64,000 nucleotides of DNA from Mycteria americana (taxonomy: Eukaryota > Chordata > Aves > Ciconiiformes > Ciconiidae). Of the stretch, positions 35,152-64,000 are shown piece after piece (position 1 is the first letter of the stretch; every line of letters begins with the position of its first letter). The position numbers were made by a program, and so were the translations under genes. Under the pieces are notes generated by a model that made no database searches, was not told the DNA's origin, and saw only the letters and a list, made by a program, of their open reading frames with translations. The stretch lies in assembly GCF_035582795.1 (NCBI RefSeq), contig NC_134367.1, positions 115,778,062-115,842,061 of the forward strand, written 5' to 3'.

Positions 35152-36679
35152 GGGGGCTGCAGAGACAAGACTGTGGTGGCTGAGAGCTGTGAGTGGCTCT
35201 GGGGACAAGCAGGGGGCTGGGGACATTGCCAAGAGCTGCCTGGGAGCCCTTGCCCGTTAATTAAGAGTGCTCGTGAGAGCTACCGGAGCCCGTGGTCCGT
35301 GTGTCCGTGTATCCATGTATGGGCAGGGTATGGGGTGAAGGGGATGGCCACAGCTGCCTCAGGACTCCCAGGGAAGTGCCCAGCCTGGGCGGAGCATGGG
35401 GTGGGTGCAGGCACAGCCTCACGCCCAAGCCCCTGCCTGCAGGTGCCGGTCATGCCTGTGGTGTGGGGTTTGGGGCTCCCACTGAAGCAGAGACAAGGGT
35501 AGGTTGGCTCCCAGGCAGTTGTATGTCACTGCTGAGCCCACTGCAGCATCACTCATAGGAGTGTACTACAACCGGTTTTCTCCCTTGCACCCCACCAACC
35601 AGCTGCTGAGCGCTTTTCTTGACACCCCCCCAGCCCCATCCAGGGGTGCCCACCCCCAGCAGGGGCTCCCAGGGTGGGGAGGCTCCACACACCCCACCAC
35701 CACTTTTGCTGTGGCTGCAGCTCCCTCCTTGCCCACCCTGGGGAAGAGGTGGTGGCCAGATCCAGCAGCATGTTACAGTCAGGGGACAGCTCTGCCTGAA
35801 CACGCCTAGGTGCCAGAGCCAGAGCAACAGGGCTTGAGGCACGCATCAGCTCGGTCTTCATGCACAAAACGCCTGCAGCTGCTGGAGAACTAGCCCTTCA
35901 GGGAGGAACCTGGTGGGGAGCTGGTCCTCGACAGCCACACTTGGCTCAGGGACACGACTGCCAGCAATCTCAGTGCAGGCAGCAGCGGGGCAAAGCCTGG
36001 CAGCAACGACTCCTTGGGCTGGGGCACAGAGAGGACCCTGGCTTAATGTGGGGCTGCCCATGAGCCGCACCAGCAGCTGCAGAGACCTGGCAGAGGCAGC
36101 TGCCAGCCAGCTGGCTGCCACACATGGCTCAAGTGGGGATTTTTTTGGGTAGCAGGGCACATGCGATCATGCTGACAGCTGCCAGGAGGCTGCAGAGGGA
36201 GGCAAGACAGGACTTCAGGGGGTGGTCTGGGCCAACTTGCGCTCGACCCAGGTTAATGGAAACAGGGCAGCTCTGGGCTGCTCCAGCCAAGGATTGAGTC
36301 CTCTCTCTCCCTGTGACAAATTTTTCCTACTATCCGGTTGGAATTTCCCTTGCTGCCACTTGCTCCCATTGCCTCACCCAGTGGCTCCAGGAAGAACTGG
36401 GCTCCCTCTGCAGAGGGAGCTCAGCTGCCAGCTGAGCAAACCCCCTCCCTCAGCCTCTTCTCATCCACTGTGGGCTCCAGCCATTCCGGCAACCTTTGCT
36501 GGACGAGGGTGGCCCCAGCCCTGTTTGTGGGTGTTCTCCCCCCTCTACCTGCAGGACACTGTTTCTCTGCAACACCCAGCCCACCTGGGGGCTTGCAGAG
36601 ACCTTCCCAAGCCCACAGACACCATCAGCAAGTGAAGACCTGAGGCCGGGCAGTGAATACCTAGTGCCGAAAACCTGTA
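35152..36679. other. Intergenic space between convergent GNMT and PEX6
   Basis: About 1.5 kb between the GNMT stop and the predicted PEX6 poly(A) signal. The short open frames here match no family I know. It should contain the GNMT 3' UTR, but its end is not marked by a canonical hexamer. Nothing else is visible. Confidence 0.5.
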
Positions 36680-36685
36680 TTTATT
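36680..36685 (-). terminator. PEX6: PEX6 polyadenylation signal
   Basis: TTTATT on the + strand is AATAAA on the PEX6 strand, 505 bp after the PEX6 stop. It is the first canonical hexamer downstream, so the 3' UTR is likely about 0.5 kb. Confidence 0.65.
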
Positions 36686-37189
36686 CAGAGAGACCATGTC
36701 AAGGCCAGGCCAGCGCTAGCAGCAGTGCCCTGGGTCCTGCTGCCCTCCGGCCAGCACCCCTCACCAGAGGCTGATACCCCAACAAGCAACTGCCTCCAGC
36801 CCCGCTCTTGCTGCCAAACCGGGCGCAGTTTGGGCCTTGCTTCCCCCACCAGTGCTCTGTCACCCACGGAGACACTCCTGCATTGCCCACAACCATGAGA
36901 CTCGGCTCCTCCCCGTGGAGAATTCACCCCAGTATGCTCCCAGCAGCCACAAAGTGCTCCCTGAGATGTGAGGGACTGTTACAGAACCCACCGCCAGCCT
37001 AGCTGAGCAGAGCAGCGCTTCCACCAGGCTTTGGCTCAAGAAACTGCCCAGCCACTTTTTCACCCAAGCTCAAAAGGGGGGGCCTAGGAGACATCACAGA
37101 AGAGCAGGTGGGTGCCCGTTTGTGCCTGTGCTCTCGCACCCCTTAACACACCACCCCCCTCACTCCTCCAGTCCCAGCTCTGCTGAGCA

Positions 37190-54748
<17,559 letters not shown>

Positions 54749-55199
54749 AGAGCCGCGCGGCTACGGAGGGCGGGGCGCGCAGGCGCGGGGCGGCCCGCTG
54801 GGCCGCCTCAGGCTCCGCCAAGGCCATAGAGCGGCGGTGCAGAGCGGCCCCGTGGGGTCAGAGACCGCAGAGCGGGCGCCGAGCGGCTGCTTTCCCTCAG
54901 CAGCGCCCCGCCTCGGCCCCGCTTCGAGCGGCGCTGGCGGCAGCGGCGCCTCCGGGCCGCGCCCGCCGCCGCTGCAGCGGCAGCGCGAGCAGCGGCACCT
55001 CGCCTGGCGGCTGAGGCGACCGCACCTCAGGGCCGGGCCTCGCCTCCGCGAGGCCTCGCTCCCCGGCACAGCCGCCGCTGAGGGCTGGCGGCCTGGGCGC
55101 AGAGCGGCGCGGTGGCACCGGCCCCGTCCTTCTCAGGCTTTAGCGGGACCGCAACTAGAGGCAGTGGAAGGGGGGGGGGGGGAGTGGGGCCAAAAAAGC

Positions 55200-58100
55200 G
55201 GGTGAGGCCTTTGCTGCCCTGTCCGAGCCTCGCACCAGCAGAACGTGGAATAAGAGGGAAATGGCATGCGCCCAGAGCAGAACAGGTTGCCCTTGCCAGT
55301 GGCAACCTGGTGAGATTTTGCAGGCTGAATACGTGCACTTGGTTTGTAAGAATGTGAATATATTGGTGTTAGTGCTGAACTAATCGTGGAAGGGAGCAGT
55401 CTGGAGCAAGTCAGAGCCTCTGATCGGTGCCTATGCCCTCTGCCGGAACCCGGCTTGCCGTGGGGAAGAGGCTGCTCATTGTACCGAGTGCCTGTTGCTG
55501 ACCCAAGAAGCGAGTAATGAGAAACAAACCCCCGTAGGATTCCTTAATCCTGCATCCAGACACCCCTGCATGTCGCCCCACAGGTAGACAGGGGTCTGTC
55601 GGGCTGAGGGGAAGGAGTTGGGCTTCTGGTTACCTCTAGGACTCCAGCTAGCCTTCCCTGTTCCTGGGCTGCTCGCTGCGTCCTATCACCCAGCTCCACA
55701 CGAGGGAGCGCTTGCTTACAAAAGGTTCATACTCGCTTACTAACCTCCCAGTCTGAAAATCCAGCCAGCAGCTTGGGACGATCGGCTGAGACAAAATGCC
55801 AGTTGGAAATTCGTATTACTAAGCTGTACAGAAATGGCACCATGAAGATGCTTCTGCAAATGCAGCCCTGCAGCCTTCTCTGTTCTGGCCTGCTCTGGGC
55901 CCATCACCAGGACACCCCCACTGCCTCCTTGCAACCCCCAGATGTGCATGCCTGACAGTCAGCCTCCAATCCCCTAAAAGCCGAGAGATGCCAAAATAAT
56001 ATCATTTTATTCCCTTTTCTCTTTCCTCATCTCTTCTTCCATGATTGGTTTAGCAGATCACTTAAGTCCCCACGTGGAAAGAGCCATGGGGGCTAGCGCC
56101 GTGGAAAGATCTGGATGTGCCAGGGTGGGTGGCAGCCCAGATGAACTGAAGTGAGGCTGCGGCAGCACTGGCTGCTGAACAGTGGCTTTGATGTTACCAA
56201 CTCCTCTTGCGCGAGCCACATCAAAGGGATCTCCCGCCTGAGCAAACCCAGCCTTTGTGGCTGAGGGACACCCAGGGCCCCCCACAGCGGGAAGCTCATG
56301 CCAGCCAGGCCATGGTGTGGTCACCATGATGGCTGATGGGTCTCGCGTGGCAACCCCACTGCAGCAGTGGAGATGTGTGCAAGCGGCAGCCATTGCCATA
56401 AGTCAGGGTTTCTTCTGAAACACTGTCATGACTGGCCCTGGCCTGAACTGGCACTAGCAGGAGCCGTGGCTGGGTTTGGCTACCACTAATCTTAGGATGG
56501 ATCAAGTCTGAAGCAACGACAAGAATGTGCTGCCCTACTCCTACTGCCGCTACAACCACAGCGACATATGGAGGACAGCGAGCCCTTCCCTGCCAGGCTT
56601 AGCGCAGGCAGCTAAGAGGCAAGTGACTCCCTGCTCCAAGGATTGCCCCACCAGACCCTGCCACCAGCTCCTGGTGGCAACCAGGAGCTGAGCCTTGGGC
56701 AGTCGCTGTCATCCACCAGCACCTCCCTTCATTTGCCCTCCCATGGGCTCTCACCCCATGAGGGGAGCAGCAAGGGCACGTCTGAGCCCCAGCGTACCTG
56801 GCTGCACCCCTTAGTTACTTCCCAGCACACGAAAAGTCCTTGGGCCAGCAGCCCTCCCCTTGACTCCCCCTTCACAGCATGAGGTGAGAGCTGGGAGCCC
56901 ACCAGCCCCTACCAGGAGACTTGTCCACACCCTGCACGCAGCCGGGGCCGTGGTGTTTCCCCTTGTAGCGGTTGTGGCGGTGACGTGCTTGCTCTCGCAG
57001 CGCTGCACCCAGCCCAAGGCGAAGAGCCAGGCCATCTGCACGCGGGCAGGGCAAAAAAAAATTATTGCAGGCATCCAGTGCCAACATGGCACGGCCCAAA
57101 TAAAAGGTTTGCAGATGCTGCTCAGGCAGGATTAGGCCTCCAATGTGCTAAGTCTCGGCTCTCGGCAAGCCTAATTGCTGCTGCAGTAAGCCCTGGCTGG
57201 TCCTTCCCTGAACCGTGCTCCCCACGGCCCCCCCGTCAAACATTTTTTTTGCTGCAAAGCTTGTATTTGTCATGCATATGTTCCCCCCCTGCCCAGCGGA
57301 GCCTGGCCAAGCAGAGGAGGGGAAAGGCAGGAAATCTGCAGATGCCACTTTTATTGCTCTGCTCTTCCCAGCCAGCATCCCACCGCTCTCCCCCCGCCCA
57401 GCACAGCCTGTGGCTGCCTGTGTGCAAGGAGTCAGCCCCAGCAGCAGAGGCGGGGACAGGTGACAGCATCGTTACATGGCCACACGCCCCCTGAGCTGTA
57501 TTAGGAAACTTTCCAAATTGGAATTATTCAGATTTTAATAAAACCTTTTGATAATTTTCCGTTATGTTTTGGCCAGCAGATGAAACTGGAGGTGTTCCAG
57601 GAGAGCTGTCGTGGCATGTGCGTGGGCCAGTTCAGCCCAGCCGTGAGATGAGGACCCGTCGCAGCCAGGAGATGGGCAGTTGGATGGCCAACGGTGCCCT
57701 TGTGCCTCACTGGGGGTGCTTGATGTTGGGACCACGTGGCTGCTCTGTGTGCCTCCCGGGGAGGCAGAGGTGCCCCCAGCAGTACCTCCCACCGTGCGTT
57801 CACCTAGTCCAGGTGAGCAGCTGCTCCTTGTATTTAACCACAAGAGATGTGGGGACACAGGGCCCAACTCTGCACCCTCCAAAACAGCAGGATCAGCAGG
57901 AGGAGAGCACTGCAGAGACTCGAGAGGCAGAGCGCCTTTCCTGCCATCAGGACAGGAGACATTTCAGTGAAGAACCTCACACTTGAGCTGTATCGAGAAG
58001 GATTTTCAACAACCCTTAGGAAAATGGAGCAACTTTCTCCCCGTGACCTCCCTCAGGAACAGGCCGAGTGCTCCATTTCGGACCATCTCCTAACCCATCA

Positions 58101-58362
58101 GCCTTGGTTTGGCTCTTTGACTGGCATAAATCACTCACCTCTGGCATGTTGAGGCCACTGGACGAGACCTCAGTTCTGGTGAGATGCATGAGGGCTTTGC
58201 TTTGCCCCCTTGGAACAACTACACTGCCTCAGCAGAGCTTTCCAGCCCAGTTTAGGCAGGAGTCTGCGGAGGATCTGCTCAAAGCTAGCAACTACCACAG
58301 GATGTGCCAAAGGAAGGTACAAATTGCAATGCAGAGCATGAAAACCAAAGATACACCACAAT
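55200..58362. other. Intergenic space between PEX6 and VSX1
   Basis: About 3 kb upstream of PEX6 and downstream of VSX1. No exon of a known gene is recognisable. Two features stand out: a segment at 57040-57185 with homeodomain-type sites, and an AT-rich segment at 57496-57562 set in GC-rich surroundings. Both are listed separately as candidate regulatory DNA. Confidence 0.5.
57040..57570. promoter_or_regulatory. Candidate homeobox-bound element 3' of VSX1
   Basis: Contains a CRX/OTX-type GGATTA (57129-57134), a paired-class-type TAATTG (57172-57177) and an AT-rich patch with TAAT cores (57496-57562). The patch differs sharply in composition from its flanks. This suggests, but does not show, a conserved retinal element. 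Conservation is unknown to me. Confidence 0.3.
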
Positions 58363-58368
58363 TTTATT
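58363..58368 (-). terminator. VSX1: Candidate VSX1 polyadenylation signal
   Basis: AATAAA on the minus strand, 942 bp after the VSX1 stop. The intervening sequence is AT-rich, as expected for a 3' UTR. An AT repeat (about 59220-59262) lies near its start. Confidence 0.55.
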
Positions 58369-59219
58369 TATGGATGTGTAATAAATAAATGGTGGACAAA
58401 ACAGGAAGAACCACATTCAAAAATCCAGATCACTAAAGTGCTTTTAGACATAAATATAGGACGACCAAGAAACAGCTCTGACATTAACACTTTTTACAGA
58501 CAATTACAAAATATCTTCTTATGTCAATTCACAAAAATGTTTAACTGCTCCGGGATACTATGGCTTGGTTTTCAAAAAGGTCTGTTCTATTATGCATAGT
58601 ATGGCAGATAACATTCAAGAGTGTACAAAATCATTGCATAAACAAAAATGTCTTTACCCCCTTCTCCCAAATTTGAGTTAAGGAAGCTACACAGTGTAAA
58701 TCCAGTGGTAAGGCTGCATTGGCAGGCCAGATCCTCAGGAGGTATAAACCAGCGCGTCTGTCAGGTTACACCAGCTTGAGGATGAACCCTACCGTGTTTA
58801 AAAACCCTGCTGCTCCTCGAGGTGGAAGAATTGTGTGTTCAAAGCGGAGGGACTTGCCACGCGGGCACTGTGCAGGGGTGGAAGTGCTCAGGGAAGGCGT
58901 CTGTAAACTCCTGCACTGTCTTTGCACCTGCGCGTTTGAGAAGGGAGCGACTCCCGTGGCATTGCTGCTCTTTGTGCTCCTGGCTGGCCAGGGAAACGTT
59001 CACAGCCCAGAGGGGAAGGGTTGCTCTTCCCCAACAACGGTCCACACTGACCACAGCGTGGTCTCATTTTTGCACTGCTCTAGGCCCCGCTGGGACACCT
59101 CTCCCACCCTCTACCCTGGCTCTGCTGAGAAGTGTACAGCTTGAAAGTGAGGGGACAAGGGGATGTGTGTGCCCAGTTTTAAAATGCCCTGAATTCAGAT
59201 AAAAGTTCAATTATTTGAG

Positions 59220-59262
59220 AAAAATATATATATATCAATAAATTAATAAATATTATTATCAT
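59220..59262. repeat. AT-rich simple repeat in the VSX1 3' UTR
   Basis: (TA)n followed by AATAAAT- and ATTATT-type repeats, 50-90 bp past the VSX1 stop. It includes AU-rich element-like ATTTA on the gene strand. Confidence 0.6.
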
Positions 59263-59309
59263 CTTGCCAGGAAGAGGTGAGGTCTGACCTCCTCCGGGGC
59301 AGCCCAAGC

Positions 59310-62622
<3,313 letters not shown>

Positions 62623-62668
62623 CGCCGCCGCCGCCTGGCCCGGCCCGGAGCGGGCACCGCTGCCCGCC

Positions 62669-62680
62669 GCCCTTTTTATC
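62669..62680 (-). promoter_or_regulatory. VSX1: TATA-like box of VSX1
   Basis: On the minus strand GATAAAAAGG lies about 50 bp upstream of the VSX1 ATG inside a GC-rich promoter. If used, transcription starts about 25-30 bp downstream with a very short 5' UTR. It also argues against the longer upstream reading frame. Confidence 0.5.
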
Positions 62681-62699
62681 GTCCCGCCGCCGGCCCCGG

Positions 62700-63400
62700 C
62701 TCCAATCACACCCCGGGCCGGCGGGGGGGCGCTCCCAATCCCCGGATTAACGGCCCCCGGCCCCCCCCGCCGCACCGGCCCCGCGCCCCTCCTCCGGCCC
62801 CCCCCGGCCACCGCCCCGGCCCCCCGCCGCCCCCTCCGCCGTTCCTCCCTCCGCTCCCCTCGGCCACCGCCCCTCGGACCTCCCCATCCCCTCGCCGGGT
62901 CTCCTGCGGTTCCCCCGGGTCCCCTTCCCACGTCGCCTTCGGTCCCCATCAGTCCCTCTCCAGGACGCCCTCAGCCCCCCTCCGCCCCCGGTGCCGGCCA
63001 CCCAGCTCCCCCATAAACTCCCCTCACATCCTCGTGGGTTCCCCCCTCCGCGCTATGTCCCCATGTCCCCTCTTCCGGGGCCCCGCAGTGCCCTCCCCAG
63101 GTCCCCTCCCCAGAAACCCCCTCCCACCCCGCAGCCCTTCAGCCCCACATCCCCGACAGGGCATCCCACCCGGCTGCTCTGTCCCTCCGCTCAGCACCCC
63201 GAGGACGGGGATGGCTGGGGGCTGTGGGGCAGGACCCTCTCTGACCGGGGCAGGGGCCTGGGCCACCTTGAGGTGCCTAGCCTCCGTGCTCCCTTTTGCT
63301 CCCAGATTCTTGCACCTGGGCTGCAATTTTTTCCCCCCTTCCCTTCATCTGTTGATGGAAACGATTTACAACCGGCTTACACGGGCCGCCTGATCCGGGC
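62700..63400. other. GC-rich VSX1 upstream flank
   Basis: C-rich, low-complexity sequence upstream of VSX1. Long open frames on both strands follow from the composition. No gene is recognised. Confidence 0.5.
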
Positions 63401-63401
63401 C

Positions 63402-63570
63402 TTTGCTGGACGGTCAGATTAACCGAGGGTCCTTCTGATAAAGATAATTACAAGGGGACTCCGCATTAACTTTGCATTATTAAAGAAAGACCCAAATCTC
63501 CCCTCGCAAGCTGTTCCCAGGATTAGCAGAACAATAACTTTCATTTAGGATAATTGCCGTGGCCGGCGCT
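63402..63570. promoter_or_regulatory. Candidate upstream VSX1 enhancer A: cluster of TAAT/GGATTA sites
   Basis: An AT-rich island about 0.8-0.95 kb upstream of the VSX1 ATG, embedded in GC-rich DNA. Homeodomain-type cores: GATTA 63416, TAATTA 63444-63449, ATTA 63464 and 63475, OTX/CRX-type GGATTA 63519-63524, TAATTG 63550-63555. The density and the sharp composition change suggest selected non-coding DNA. The function is inferred. Confidence 0.4.
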
Positions 63571-63837
63571 GGGGGCTGGCGGGGGGGGGACCCTCTGGGC
63601 CATCACGCTTCGCACCAAGAAAGGCAAACGGGCGCAAGGGAGAGGGAGGAGTGGGGGGATCACACTCCCAAAGCCACCAATTGGGGGTCCCCATGTGCTC
63701 AGGATGCAGGGATGCTCAGGGCATCCCCTCCCAGGGCTGCCCCCCACCCAGGGACAGGGCACCCCGGGGTCCCCTTGGGCACCTTCGCTTCTCCAGAGTG
63801 GTTTTGCTGCAGTTTTGCTGAAATCGGAGACTTTCAC

Positions 63838-63990
63838 TGCTAGGCAGGGAGGATCTGCCACAGTAATTAGAAGCCATAATCCGGCCACCACCCACAACAA
63901 ATTTCCTGTCCGAGCAGATATTAGTGGATAAAACCCTAATTTTTGACGTTGTCCCAGAATCAGCTTGATTTCAGCAGTTTATGTTCAGGC
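63838..63990. promoter_or_regulatory. Candidate upstream VSX1 enhancer B: TAATTA and TAATCC sites
   Basis: A second AT-rich island about 1.2-1.4 kb upstream of VSX1, with TAATTA at 63864-63869 and the OTX/CRX consensus TAATCC at 63877-63882. Further TAAT cores follow near 63920-63940. It may continue beyond the window. Confidence 0.35.
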
Positions 63991-64000
63991 TGAGCTGTTG

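Overview
The window reads as avian nuclear DNA. It holds intron-rich vertebrate genes whose encoded proteins match vertebrate orthologues from end to end, GC-rich CpG promoter islands, and CR1 LINE fragments that end in the bird-type ATTCTGTGATTC tail. Seven host genes were placed by joining exons at GT/AG boundaries and checking that every reading phase closes. None is broken.

Layout from left to right: the last coding exon and 3' region of TTL (tubulin tyrosine ligase, + strand, rest outside the window); POLR1B (RNA polymerase I second-largest subunit, +, 15 exons, 6111-25164); PTCRA (pre-T-cell receptor alpha, +, 4 exons, 26694-27964); CNPY3 (ER co-chaperone for Toll-like receptors, +, 6 exons, 28519-32352); GNMT (glycine N-methyltransferase, +, 6 exons, 33012-35151); PEX6 (peroxisomal AAA ATPase, -, 17 exons, 37190-54748); and VSX1 (visual system homeobox 1, -, 5 exons, 59310-62622). 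The stretch upstream of VSX1 ends the window and carries clusters of homeodomain-type sites.

PTCRA-CNPY3-GNMT-PEX6 has the same order and orientation as on human 6p21.1. TTL-POLR1B is a human 2q14 pair and VSX1 is a human 20p11 gene. Three blocks that are separate in human are therefore contiguous here. The genes do not form one pathway: they serve rRNA transcription, early T-cell development, TLR folding, one-carbon metabolism, peroxisomal import and retinal bipolar-cell specification. Shared features are compact head-to-tail spacing (CNPY3 poly(A) signal to GNMT ATG is about 380 bp) and similar CCAAT/CpG promoters.

Points that stand out: a PTCRA whose reading frame stops almost directly after the transmembrane segment; a near-perfect 55-bp inverted repeat in VSX1 intron 4; a PEX6 first AAA domain whose Walker A ends K-Leu instead of K-Thr; three independent GGGGCC hexanucleotide tracts; two GC-rich minisatellites; and homeobox-site clusters on both sides of VSX1. 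I found no RNA genes, CRISPR arrays, LTR elements or intact mobile elements.
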